Shown: one piece after another, positions 39,817-48,304 of the stretch
How positions within the stretch are numbered: position 1 is the first letter of the stretch
Layout of the letters: every line of letters begins with the position of its first letter
Assembly (NCBI RefSeq): GCF_003076135.1
Contig: NZ_QDGZ01000004.1
Coordinates: 124,001 to 188,000, forward strand
Source: Nocardioides gansuensis
GTDB taxonomy: Bacteria; Actinomycetota; Actinomycetes; Propionibacteriales; Nocardioidaceae
Direction of reading: 5' to 3'
DNA: 64,000 bases
Translations under genes and position numbers: made by a program
Notes under the pieces: generated by a model
The model's database searches: none
Seen by the model: the letters and a program-made list of their open reading frames with translations, nothing else
What the model was told of the DNA's origin: nothing

Positions 39817-40748
39817 CAGCCGAAGAAGTCCATCATCTGCAGGACGACGGGCCCGATGATGACGATGAAGAGCGACGGAAGGATGAAGAAGACCAGCGGG
39901 AAGAGAATCTTCACCGGGAGCTTCTGTGCCTTCTCCTCAGCACGCTGCCGGCGCTTGGTGCGCATCTCTTTGCTCTGGATGCGCAGCACACGGCCGATCG
40001 GGATGCCGAGCTGGTCGGCCTGCACCATGGCCAGGCAAAACGACTGCAGGTCCTTGATGGTAGTGCGCTCGCCCATGGCCCGCATCGCCTCCATCCGTCC
40101 CACGCCGATCTGCATCTCCTGCAGGAGTCGGGAGAACTCCTGGGCCAGGGGGCCGGTGGTGTTCTTGGCCACGCGACCGACGGCAGCGTCGAATCCGAGC
40201 CCCGCTTCGACCGAGATCGTGAGCAGGTCCAGCGCGTCCGGCAGCGAGTTCTGCATGAGCTGCTCGCGCTTCTGGCCGGCGTTGTTGAGCAGGATGTTGG
40301 GGATCATGTAGCCGAGCGCTGCGACGCCTCCGCAGATGAGCGCCGATTTCATCAGCGTGTAGTCCCTCGGCAGGACGTAGAGGAGGCCGAAGATCCCGAA
40401 CAGGCCGAGTCCGAGCGCCTTGAGGCCGATGATCCGGTTGACGTCCCAGCCCGGCGGGTTGCCCGCGACGTCGAGCTTGTGCTTGATCCGGTCCGCGGTG
40501 TCGGCCCGCACGAGGCGCCGACCGATGCCGACGAGCCGTTCGCCCAAAGGGGCGATGACTCGCTCGGCGAAAGGACGCTCGAGCTCCTGCTTGAGGACGT
40601 CGGGCGCATTGTCGAGCGCCTGGATGGCCGAGAGCGAGCGGGTGACTGCGCGTCGCTCGGTGGTCAGGACCCCCATGATGGACAGGACGATTCCGAAGCC
40701 CGCGAACAACAGTGCTGCGCCCAGGGCGAGGAAGACGGTGGCCGGCAT
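39816..40748 (-). CDS. tadC: Tad platform protein TadC (type II secretion F family)
   Basis: This 310-residue inner-membrane protein opens with a helix (about 3-25), then two helices (about 115-150), the T2SSF cytoplasmic core (VEAGLGFDAAVGRVAKNT, GRMEAMRAMGERTTIKDLQS) and a C-terminal helix pair (about 270-300). TadC with TadB forms the platform that the ATPase TadA drives to extrude Flp pilin. It begins 1 nt after the VWA-TadB fusion stop and overlaps the kinase start. Confidence 0.9.
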   Translation of the reverse strand: MPATVFLALGAALLFAGFGIVLSIMGVLTTERRAVTRSLSAIQALDNAPDVLKQELERPFAERVIAPLGERLVGIGRRLVRADTADRIKHKLDVAGNPPGWDVNRIIGLKALGLGLFGIFGLLYVLPRDYTLMKSALICGGVAALGYMIPNILLNNAGQKREQLMQNSLPDALDLLTISVEAGLGFDAAVGRVAKNTTGPLAQEFSRLLQEMQIGVGRMEAMRAMGERTTIKDLQSFCLAMVQADQLGIPIGRVLRIQSKEMRTKRRQRAEEKAQKLPVKILFPLVFFILPSLFIVIIGPVVLQMMDFFG

Positions 40749-40749
40749 C

Positions 40750-42636
40750 TCAGACCTCGATCCTCACGAGTCGGGACATGATGAAGAAGCCTGCGCAGAT
40801 CAGACCGACTGCCGCGGCACCGAGAACCAGGCCCATGGGCTCTGTGTAGAGCGGTCGCACGAAGTCGGGTCGGACCATGAGCATGTAGAGGAACATGACG
40901 ATCGGAAGCGCGCCCAGGACCCAGGCAGAGATCCGCCCTTCCGCGCTCAGCACCTTGACCTGGCGGCGCAGGTACTCGCGTTCGCGAATCGTGTCCGCCA
41001 CGGTGGTCAGGAGCTCGGCCAGGTTGCCGCCCACCTCTCTCTGGATGCGGATGGCCATGACCACCCAGCCGAAGTCCTGGCTCTCCATGCGATGGGACAC
41101 CCCGTCGAGTGCGTCCTCGATGTCGACTCCGAGTCGCTGCTCGACCAGCACTCGGCGCAGCTCACTGGCCATGGGCTCCTGCCCTTCCCGGACGACCGTG
41201 TCCACTGCCTGGGGCAGGGAGAGACCGGCGGAGAGACCGCCCGCCATCAGGGTCAGGGTCTCGGCGAGCTGGGCGTTGAAGGCGGCCAGGCGCTTGGAGT
41301 GCCGGAACTTCAGGTAGACCCAGGGCGCCAAAACGCCCAGGATCGTGAGGAAGACGGCCAACGCCCCGCCCCGGAACACAAACCCCACGAAGCCCATGCC
41401 GACTGCAACCCCCGCGTGGATGAGCAGCCACTCCGCCGGGGTCAGGGCAGAGCCGGCACCTGCCAGCTTCGTGGCCACCCTTGACTCGAAGTCGCCCTTG
41501 ACCACCTTGGCGGTCATGTGGACCGCCGAGTCAACGAGGCCTTGGTGCGCGGGCATCTCCTTCGACCGCTTGCCCCCAGTGGATTGGCCGAAATAGGCAC
41601 TGATCCGACGCTCGCTATCCGACGGTCCGCGGTTGCCCAGGAGCACCACTGCCAGGACGCCGGCGAGGCCGAGCGCGAGTGCCACGGCGCCCAGGAGCAT
41701 GGCCCCGCGGTTGACCAGTGGCTCCCCGAGATCCACGCTGCGTGGCGCCTCGGCCGCCGAGCCAAGGCTCACGAAGGCCGAGTCTGAGTACGTCGTGTCG
41801 CCGGCTGTCAGCGTCACGTCGAGCGAGGCCTCCTCGCCCACTGTCTGGGGGGCGGGGAAGGTGACGAGCAGCTGGCTCGCCAGGGCGTCTGCCTGGGCCT
41901 TGAAGACCTCGGACAGGGCGCTGGCGTCGGCGGCGATGACCTTGCCCCCCGAGGCGCTCGAGATCTCGGTGAGGACCGCCTCATGCTTCGGGGACTGGTC
42001 GAGGGAGACGACATCGACGATCACGCGCGCGTCGGTCGCAGCGTCGACCGTGTCCTGGACTGCCGCCTCGCTCCCGGTGTCCGCGCCGTCCGAGAGGACG
42101 AGGAGAGAGCGCGCCCCATCGGTGCCGGCGAGGTTCACCGACTGCACCATCGCGTCGTAGACCCGCGTCCCCTTGTCCAGGGTGATCGTGTCGACAGCGG
42201 CGGCGATCGACTCGTGGTCCGTGGTCGGCGCGATGGTGTCCTGCACCGTGCCTGAAAAGGTCAGTAGCCCGATCCGGACGTCCGGCGGAGCTGACTCGAG
42301 GAACGCGTGAGCGGCGGCCTTGGCCGCCGCGATGCGATCGCCGTTCATGCTGTTGCTGGCGTCGATCGTGAGGATCGTGGTGCGCTCGATCTCGCCGGCC
42401 TCGATGGCCTTGGCCTCGGCGGTGACCGCCTCGCCGTCCACGGAGACCGTGACGCCTCCCACGTCGGGGGTGACACCGGCTGGGAGTCCGTCGACCGCGA
42501 CCAGGACGGAGACGTTGCCGTCCGTCGACTCGACGTGGTCGATGTTGATCTCGTCGGCCGCAGCGGCGGGATGCGCCCAGAGCGTCACCGCCGCCACGCC
42601 AGTTGCTGCGGCCACCCGGAAGCCATGACGGGTCAT
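40750..42636 (-). CDS. fusion of secreted VWA domain with TadB platform protein
   Basis: This is a 628-residue protein. A signal peptide (about 1-27) precedes a von Willebrand A domain (about 85-265) with the MIDAS motif DASNS at 92-96, TFSGT and LSDGADTGSE. A membrane helix (about 323-347) leads to a TadB-type T2SSF region (about 370-628) with GGLSAGLSLPQAVDTVVREG and several helices. TadB and VWA (TadG-like) functions are normally separate proteins. Here the VWA part would face outward and the F domain inward. It couples to tadA by ATGA and is followed by tadC. Confidence 0.88.
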   Translation of the reverse strand: MTRHGFRVAAATGVAAVTLWAHPAAAADEINIDHVESTDGNVSVLVAVDGLPAGVTPDVGGVTVSVDGEAVTAEAKAIEAGEIERTTILTIDASNSMNGDRIAAAKAAAHAFLESAPPDVRIGLLTFSGTVQDTIAPTTDHESIAAAVDTITLDKGTRVYDAMVQSVNLAGTDGARSLLVLSDGADTGSEAAVQDTVDAATDARVIVDVVSLDQSPKHEAVLTEISSASGGKVIAADASALSEVFKAQADALASQLLVTFPAPQTVGEEASLDVTLTAGDTTYSDSAFVSLGSAAEAPRSVDLGEPLVNRGAMLLGAVALALGLAGVLAVVLLGNRGPSDSERRISAYFGQSTGGKRSKEMPAHQGLVDSAVHMTAKVVKGDFESRVATKLAGAGSALTPAEWLLIHAGVAVGMGFVGFVFRGGALAVFLTILGVLAPWVYLKFRHSKRLAAFNAQLAETLTLMAGGLSAGLSLPQAVDTVVREGQEPMASELRRVLVEQRLGVDIEDALDGVSHRMESQDFGWVVMAIRIQREVGGNLAELLTTVADTIREREYLRRQVKVLSAEGRISAWVLGALPIVMFLYMLMVRPDFVRPLYTEPMGLVLGAAAVGLICAGFFIMSRLVRIEV

Positions 42637-44042
42637 CGCACTGCGCCCGCCGTCGCGAAGACCATGGGGTCGACGTGGACACCGTGGTCGGTGAGCCGGT
42701 CGAGGAATCGCGGACGGAGGCCCATCGACCGGAGGTGCCCGAGCGACCTGCCCTGGTCGTCGTAGCCCGCGCCGTAGTCGAACATAAAGACGTCCTGGGT
42801 GGTGATGACGTCGCCCTCCATGCCCACGATCTCGGTGATGGCAGTGATCCGTCGGGTGCCGTCCTTGAGACGCGTCTGCTGGATGATCAGGTCGACCGCG
42901 CTGGACACCTGCTCACGGATGGCCCGCACCGGGAGGTCCATGCCGGCCATCAGCACCATCGTCTCGACGCGGGAGAGCGCGTCACGCGGCGTGTTCGCGT
43001 GCACGGTCGAGATGGAGCCGTCGTGGCCGGTGTTCATCGCCTGGAGCATGTCGAGCGCGGCAGCGTCGCGGATCTCGCCGACGACGATGCGGTCGGGTCG
43101 CATGCGCAGGGAGTTGCGGACCAGGTCGCGGATGTGCACCGCGCCCTTGCCCTCGATGTTGGCCGGACGAGACTCCAGACGGAGCACGTGGTCCTGGTTG
43201 AGCTTGAGCTCGGCGGCGTCCTCGATGGTGACGATGCGCTCGTCGGTGGGGATGAAGGACGAGAGCACGTTGAGCGTCGTCGTCTTCCCGGCGCCGGTGC
43301 CACCCGAGACCAGGATGTTGAGCCGTCCGCGCACGCAGGCCTCGAGCAGATCGGCCGCCGGACGCGTGAGCGTGCCGAAGGAGATCAGGTCGTCGACCGT
43401 GTAGGGGTCCGCGGAGAACTTGCGGATCGTGAGCTTGGAACCGTCCAGCGCCAGGGGCGGGATGATGGCGTTGACACGGCTGCCGTCGGGGAGACGGGCG
43501 TCGACCATGGGACTGGTCTCGTCCACCCGGCGGCCGATCTTGCCCACGATCTTGTCGATGGTGCGGCGCAGGTGGGCCTCGTCGGCGAAGGTGGCGTCGA
43601 CCCGCTGGAGCCGGCCGTCTCGCTCGATGTAGATGTCCTGGAACGAGTTGACCATCACCTCGCTGAGGCTCGGGTCGCGGAGTAGTGGCTCGATCGGGCC
43701 GTATCCCAGGATGTCGTCTGCGATCTCCTGGGAGATCCGGGTGCGGTCGGCGCTGGACATCATGGTCTCGGAGGCGGCCATGCTGGTCTGCAGCGCGATC
43801 CGCACCTCCTGCTCGAGGTCGCTCTGGGTCATGTTGACGTCGTAGAGCTTGGGCCCGAGAGTCGAGACAAGGTGTGCGTGCACCGCGCGCTTCACATCGG
43901 CGAAGGGGTCGCGCGCGGACTTCTTGCGGGCAGGTGCGGGTGCGCCGTTCGTGGTGGTCGGAGCTGATGCTTCGATCTGCCGCTGGTCGGCTCCCTGCTC
44001 ACGGGAGCGCTGGGCTGCGGCGATCCGATCTGTGAGACCCAT
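42633..44042 (-). CDS. tadA: Tad/CpaF secretion ATPase TadA
   Basis: This 469-residue hexameric motor powers Flp pilus assembly. It has an N-terminal region with YGPIEPLLRDPSLSEVMVNS, the Walker A loop GGTGAGKT at 247-254, an Asp box with FIPTDERIVTIEDAAELKL, RMRPDRIVVGEIRDAAALD (Walker B), and His box TVHANTPRDALSR. The start is ATG 44042, with GGAAGG 9 nt upstream and 1 nt from the tadZ stop; a longer reading from 44180 would lie inside tadZ. The length fits the family. Confidence 0.95.
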   Translation of the reverse strand: MGLTDRIAAAQRSREQGADQRQIEASAPTTTNGAPAPARKKSARDPFADVKRAVHAHLVSTLGPKLYDVNMTQSDLEQEVRIALQTSMAASETMMSSADRTRISQEIADDILGYGPIEPLLRDPSLSEVMVNSFQDIYIERDGRLQRVDATFADEAHLRRTIDKIVGKIGRRVDETSPMVDARLPDGSRVNAIIPPLALDGSKLTIRKFSADPYTVDDLISFGTLTRPAADLLEACVRGRLNILVSGGTGAGKTTTLNVLSSFIPTDERIVTIEDAAELKLNQDHVLRLESRPANIEGKGAVHIRDLVRNSLRMRPDRIVVGEIRDAAALDMLQAMNTGHDGSISTVHANTPRDALSRVETMVLMAGMDLPVRAIREQVSSAVDLIIQQTRLKDGTRRITAITEIVGMEGDVITTQDVFMFDYGAGYDDQGRSLGHLRSMGLRPRFLDRLTDHGVHVDPMVFATAGAVR

Positions 44043-44043
44043 G

Positions 44044-45246
44044 TCAGGTGACCTTCCGGAATCGGAGTCGTCGTGAGGGAGTGGCGTGACGACTGGCGGG
44101 GGAGCCCTGCTCAGGCACCTTGGGGGAGCCCGACGTTGCCGTGACGATCGACGCGGCGAGCTCGGCGATGGCCTTGGCATTGGGGTGGCCGGGATGAGCG
44201 CGGACGAGGGCCTCGCCGCGGTTGACGCAGGCGAGCAACTCGCGGCTCGAGGCGAGGCGGCAGTCGGACTTCAGGCCGAGCGTGTCCTCGAACTCCTTCT
44301 CGGTCAGCCCGACCCGGGCGTCGGCCCGGTTGAGGACGAAGCGCCAGTTCTCCCGCGGGTAGTTGAGAAGGTCCAGCGTGCCAGCGGCGAGCTTGAGGCT
44401 CTTGAGCGCCGGGATGTCGAGCGTGCCGATGAGCACCAGCGCGTCGGTATGGTCCAGAGCCACCAGCGCGTGGTCGTCGAAGATCCCGGAGGTGTCGACT
44501 ACGACGATGTCGAACATCGCCTTGAGCCGGTCCAGCAGCTTGCCGACTGCGTCCGGTGAGGCCTGGTCAGGCGAGTCGATGTGGATCGGTGCGGCGATGA
44601 CGGACAGCCCGGGGGAGTGCTCCGTCAGCAGTGACGTGACGGCTCCCTCGTCGATCACTCCGCCGAACGCAACCAGGTCGTTCAGGTGATGGGCGGGAGT
44701 CAGCTGCAGCATGATTGCGACGTCGCCGCTGTGGATGTCGAGGTCGACGAGGCAGACCTTCAGGTCCCGGTCCGCGAGCGCGGCCGCCAGGTTGGTGGCC
44801 AGGAAGCTCTTGCCGACGCCTCCCTTTGTGGAGAAGACCGTCACCAGTGAGCCGAGAGGTCCACCGTCGGTGGCGCCGCCTTCCTGGGACTGGAGCATCG
44901 CCTCGGCAACCACGTGGGCGCGCTGGACCGCCTGTGCGAGGCCCGTCAGGTCCCGCGCCTCGACGACCTCGCGCATGCCGCTTCGTAGGGCCTCCGCCAG
45001 GATCGAGCTGTCGACGCGGTGGCGGAGCAGGATGACACCGAGCGCGGGCCGGTGGATGCGCGCCCACTGGGCGAACATCGTCGCCGCCTCGGTCGGGACC
45101 GACGGTCCGACGACCACTGCGTGCTCATGCGGGTGGGCGCGTACGTGCTCGTCGACCTGCTGCATCGTGCTGAAGGTCGTGGACCCCGCGAGAGTCCCGT
45201 GAAGGAGCTCGAGCTGGGAGGCGTCGGGTTCGACGAGCGCGGTCAT
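44044..45246 (-). CDS. tadZ: Tad pilus localisation ATPase (TadZ/CpaE family)
   Basis: The protein has 400 residues. An atypical receiver-like domain (1-125) is followed by a ParA/MinD-type ATPase with the deviant Walker A FSTKGGVGKS (K141, K146), VDLDIHSGD and VVDTSGIFDD. TadZ/CpaE proteins mark the site on the membrane where the pilus machine assembles. The receiver-like part lacks a clear DD pair. The start overlaps the cpaB stop by 4 nt, and the basic C-terminal tail (SRRLRFRK) may touch membrane lipid. Confidence 0.9.
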   Translation of the reverse strand: MTALVEPDASQLELLHGTLAGSTTFSTMQQVDEHVRAHPHEHAVVVGPSVPTEAATMFAQWARIHRPALGVILLRHRVDSSILAEALRSGMREVVEARDLTGLAQAVQRAHVVAEAMLQSQEGGATDGGPLGSLVTVFSTKGGVGKSFLATNLAAALADRDLKVCLVDLDIHSGDVAIMLQLTPAHHLNDLVAFGGVIDEGAVTSLLTEHSPGLSVIAAPIHIDSPDQASPDAVGKLLDRLKAMFDIVVVDTSGIFDDHALVALDHTDALVLIGTLDIPALKSLKLAAGTLDLLNYPRENWRFVLNRADARVGLTEKEFEDTLGLKSDCRLASSRELLACVNRGEALVRAHPGHPNAKAIAELAASIVTATSGSPKVPEQGSPASRHATPSRRLRFRKVT

Positions 45247-46019
45247 CGTGCTGTCCTGAACGGCTCGGGCATGATGTCGGCAGCCGTGATCCCGCGGCCG
45301 TCGATGACCTTGGACTCCTTGCTCAGGAGTGCGAAGGACAGCTCACCGTTGCGGCTTCCGTAGATCACCTTCTCGGCTTGCTCCTGGTCGACGGCGACGG
45401 TCAGGATCGTGCGAGGGACCTGCTCGGTCGTCTGCTCGCCCTCCTCGGTTGTGGTGGTCTTGGCGGTCATGCTGGTCGTGCCGACACCAATGACCTGGAC
45501 CTGCGGGAGCAGCAGCCGCGTGTATGGCGCCAGCTTCTGCTCGGTGCCGTCCGGCTTGAGCAACACTGGGTCAGCCGACACGAAGATCGCCACCTGCGAG
45601 CCCGGGTTGACGAAGCCGGCCACCCGGGCAGGGTCGGTGAGCTCGACCGAGATCGCCAGCTTGTCGTCGGGGATGACGAGGCCCTCCTCGGAGCCCGGGT
45701 CGCCGAACTTCTGGCTGATGATCTGCTCCTGGGGGAAGATCGTCCCGAGGGACACCTTGTCCTCGATCGAGCTGATCGAGCCGAGCGCCCCCTCGACCAT
45801 GTCCTCGCGTCGTACCTCGACCTTCTCGAACTTGCCGGCCGCCTGCGCTGAGGCCACGGACTCACCGGCATCGATGACATCGGTTGCCGCCAGGACCTCG
45901 ACGAGGTCCTGGCCCTCGGCGGCGCGGGCGTCGATGCCTTGCACGTAGAGCACGATCATCGCGGTGCCCAATGCGGCGATGACGAGTGCGACAGTCAGGA
46001 GGACGGAGCGGCGAGCCAT
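45243..46019 (-). CDS. cpaB: Flp pilus assembly protein CpaB/RcpC
   Basis: This 258-residue protein has an N-terminal membrane anchor (about 7-27), an SAF/beta-clip domain (about 40-110; LAATDVIDAGESVASAQ, EQIISQKFGD) and a RcpC domain (LAISVELTDPARVAGFVNPG, ILTVAVDQEQAEKVIYGS). It sits outside the membrane and is needed for pilus assembly, in gram-negatives with the secretin. Since this is a monoderm-like actinobacterium, the role may be wall passage. The ATG 46019 lies 31 nt past the TadG-like stop. Confidence 0.9.
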   Translation of the reverse strand: MARRSVLLTVALVIAALGTAMIVLYVQGIDARAAEGQDLVEVLAATDVIDAGESVASAQAAGKFEKVEVRREDMVEGALGSISSIEDKVSLGTIFPQEQIISQKFGDPGSEEGLVIPDDKLAISVELTDPARVAGFVNPGSQVAIFVSADPVLLKPDGTEQKLAPYTRLLLPQVQVIGVGTTSMTAKTTTTEEGEQTTEQVPRTILTVAVDQEQAEKVIYGSRNGELSFALLSKESKVIDGRGITAADIMPEPFRTAR

Positions 46020-46049
46020 GGGAAAGTTCCTTCGAGACGGGGGTGGGGG

Positions 46050-47696
46050 TCAGTTGACGAGCACGATGACTTTCGTGCCAGAGCCGGTGTATTCGATCTC
46101 GCCGCCCACGGGGGGTGCGGTCGTCGGAAGCGCTGCCTCGGGGAACAGCACCACGTTGAGCTGCTCGACGTGGCCGGCGTGGAAGTGCACGCCGTTGTGG
46201 CCGGTGACGGCTCCCCGCGCGGCGGCGGTGGCGCTGTCGGGCTCCTCGGTGATGAAGCCGGGGCGGAAGTCGACGATGGGGTACTCCCCGGAGGCGCCCG
46301 AGGATGCCTGGACGGGAATGATCGGGATCTGGAAGAACCTGGGGGACTTGAAGATGTCGCCCGAGAGGATGTTCGGAGTGCCGGCGACCACGTCGCCGAC
46401 GCTGTGGCCTCCGAGGATGTAGCACGTGAGCACGTCGTCGTTGAGCGCCGGCGCGGTCGCCGTCCGGTTGCTGCCTCCGGCGCGGTCGCAGCCGGGCGTC
46501 GTGTCGACGTCGAGACGGCCGGGAGTGCTCCCGGAGCCGTTGACGAGGCCGTCGGTGGCGGCCTCGTTGGGGAAGCCGGGGTCGGTGCTGATGCAGTCGG
46601 TGGGGCTCACGGGCGCGTGCTCGGAGTCGGCGGGTGAGCACGGGACCGCGGACGACGCGTTCTCGACCAGCAACGGCTCGAAGCCGTGGATGATGTTGTC
46701 CTGGAGCCAGGTCGCGGGGGTGCCGTTCGTGCGGGCCACCTTGAGGGTGCCGAAGTTGCCGCTGACCACGCCGTCGCAGAACATCAGGTCTCCCACAACG
46801 AACGGCTCCGCCTCGTCGGTGGGGGAGTAGTCGGTGCCGGCGGAGGTGACCACCTTGATCCGAACCCACCAGATGGCGCTCGTGTTGAGCACGTCGGCGG
46901 GCACGGTCGAGATAGAGATGGTGGTGCTGCTCCATCCCGGCCCGGTCGGTAGTGCAGTCGCCGTGCCCGCCTCGTGGATCGCGCCGGTGTCCGGGTGGGT
47001 GAAGGTCACCTGGCCCGTGGCGCCGGTGGGCATGCTCTTGACCTGGAAGGACACGGTTGCGGGATACGGAGCGACGCTGCCAGTCGGCGCGTCAGGTGGA
47101 CTGATGGTGATCCCCTTGACCTCCGCAGTGCCGGCCGGCGCCAGGGTGGGCGGGGAGTGGCTTGCCGGCGGACCCGGAGGGGGGTCGCTGATCGTGCGGT
47201 GTCCGGTGTCGCAGCCCGACACGGCGTACATGGGTAGGGACGACGACCGGCTGGGTGACTTCACCGCCGCTTCCGCGAACGCCGGGACCTCGAGCTCCTC
47301 CACGTTCGACACCGCCTTGGCGAAGCCGAAGTCGTGATGGCTCCGGGGTGCCCAGAGCTTGACGTGCCAGTTGACGCACTGGATGAAGCCGTCGGTGTCG
47401 CCCGGGCCGCCGCCGAGGTTCGGGGTGGGGTACTGATCGGGCGTCTTGTTCGTGGCCTTGGTGAGGAACTCCTCGGCCTTGTTCACCACCTCGACGTTGC
47501 AGGCGCCGCTGGTGTTCAGCTCTGCGGCAGCTGCCATCACGGCCATGTCGACGGTGGACTGGAGAGAGGCGCGCTTGGCATAGACCTGGCCCACGTCGAT
47601 GGCCAGCGCGCCGGCGCCGAAGAGGGCCATGGCGAGCGCGGCGACCAGGACGGCGGTCGCCCCACGCTCGTCGCGGGCGGGTCGGGGGATTCTCAT
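46050..47696 (-). CDS. TadG-like protein with Tad_N pseudopilin segment
   Basis: This is a 548-residue protein. A pilin-like N-terminal segment RDERGATAVLVAALAMALFG (residues 7-26) anchors it. The motif VYAKRASLQSTVDMAVMAAA is typical of TadE/TadG-type pseudopilins. A long extracellular region (about 80-548) follows, with beta-rich stretches and several Cys, but no clear VWA MIDAS. The VWA function appears instead in the TadB fusion. The ATG at 47696 overlaps the tadE TAA (TAATG); an ATG 6 nt upstream is less well placed relative to AGGA. Confidence 0.86.
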   Translation of the reverse strand: MRIPRPARDERGATAVLVAALAMALFGAGALAIDVGQVYAKRASLQSTVDMAVMAAAAELNTSGACNVEVVNKAEEFLTKATNKTPDQYPTPNLGGGPGDTDGFIQCVNWHVKLWAPRSHHDFGFAKAVSNVEELEVPAFAEAAVKSPSRSSSLPMYAVSGCDTGHRTISDPPPGPPASHSPPTLAPAGTAEVKGITISPPDAPTGSVAPYPATVSFQVKSMPTGATGQVTFTHPDTGAIHEAGTATALPTGPGWSSTTISISTVPADVLNTSAIWWVRIKVVTSAGTDYSPTDEAEPFVVGDLMFCDGVVSGNFGTLKVARTNGTPATWLQDNIIHGFEPLLVENASSAVPCSPADSEHAPVSPTDCISTDPGFPNEAATDGLVNGSGSTPGRLDVDTTPGCDRAGGSNRTATAPALNDDVLTCYILGGHSVGDVVAGTPNILSGDIFKSPRFFQIPIIPVQASSGASGEYPIVDFRPGFITEEPDSATAAARGAVTGHNGVHFHAGHVEQLNVVLFPEAALPTTAPPVGGEIEYTGSGTKVIVLVN

Positions 47697-48115
47697 TAGC
47701 ATGGTCCTGCCGGGATGTTCTCGACCCGAGACGTGGCCGACCGGGAGACGGAGCCGGAGAAGCCCGGGATCAGGCCCATGTCCAGGACGGTGAAGGCCAC
47801 CTGGACCGTGATGTCATCGCCGATCGCGGCCGGGGGGCTCCCAGTGACGGTGACGACTGCAGTGTTGTCCGGCGTAGGCGCGGACTCGTTGACGCGGTCG
47901 TTGCCACGCGCCTGGATGACGCCGATGTCGCACGGCTCCACCGCCGCAAGACGGGCCGCCTCCCGGGCGGCGTGCGACGCCGACTGGTAGCCCCAGAACC
48001 AGATGGAGAACTGGATGATCCCGATCATCAGGGTGAGCAGGATCATCGCGACAAGCGCGAACTCGACCGCAGCAGCGCCGCGTTCGTCGCGCGTAGCCTT
48101 CTCGGCAGGCCCCAT
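47696..48115 (-). CDS. TadE family pseudopilin
   Basis: This 139-residue protein has the TadE motif RDERGAAAVEFALVAMILLT, with a pilin-like hydrophobic helix, YQSASHAAREAARLAAV in the following amphipathic helix, and a beta-rich extracellular end. The start is ATG 48115, with the strong ribosome site GAGGGAGAGGG directly upstream; a GTG 15 nt earlier would sit on that site. It is the first gene of the leftward tad operon. Confidence 0.9.
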   Translation of the reverse strand: MGPAEKATRDERGAAAVEFALVAMILLTLMIGIIQFSIWFWGYQSASHAAREAARLAAVEPCDIGVIQARGNDRVNESAPTPDNTAVVTVTGSPPAAIGDDITVQVAFTVLDMGLIPGFSGSVSRSATSRVENIPAGPC

Positions 48116-48163
48116 GTCCCTCTCCCTCACAGATCGGGAGGCCCGAGAACTCCCAGCCCCCGG

Positions 48164-48169
48164 AATCTA
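48164..48169 (-). promoter_or_regulatory. candidate -10 box of the tad operon
   Basis: TAGATT read leftward, 48 nt before the tadE ATG, in the 189-nt gap upstream of the operon. No clear -35 or regulator site was recognised. Confidence 0.35.
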
Positions 48170-48304
48170 TGGGCGGGCGGGACGCGGCCGTGGTGCTTTC
48201 ACGGCGAATCGCCTACCCGACCACGGAGATGGCCCGAATTGACTACTCCAAGCCCCTCCGAAGTAGTTCTTGAAGGTTGAGGAACCGCGAAGGCAAATCC
48301 GACC

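Noticed and set aside
44043-44180. Longer tadA start at 44180
   Set aside because: It lies inside tadZ. The ATG at 44042 has a good ribosome site and gives normal length.
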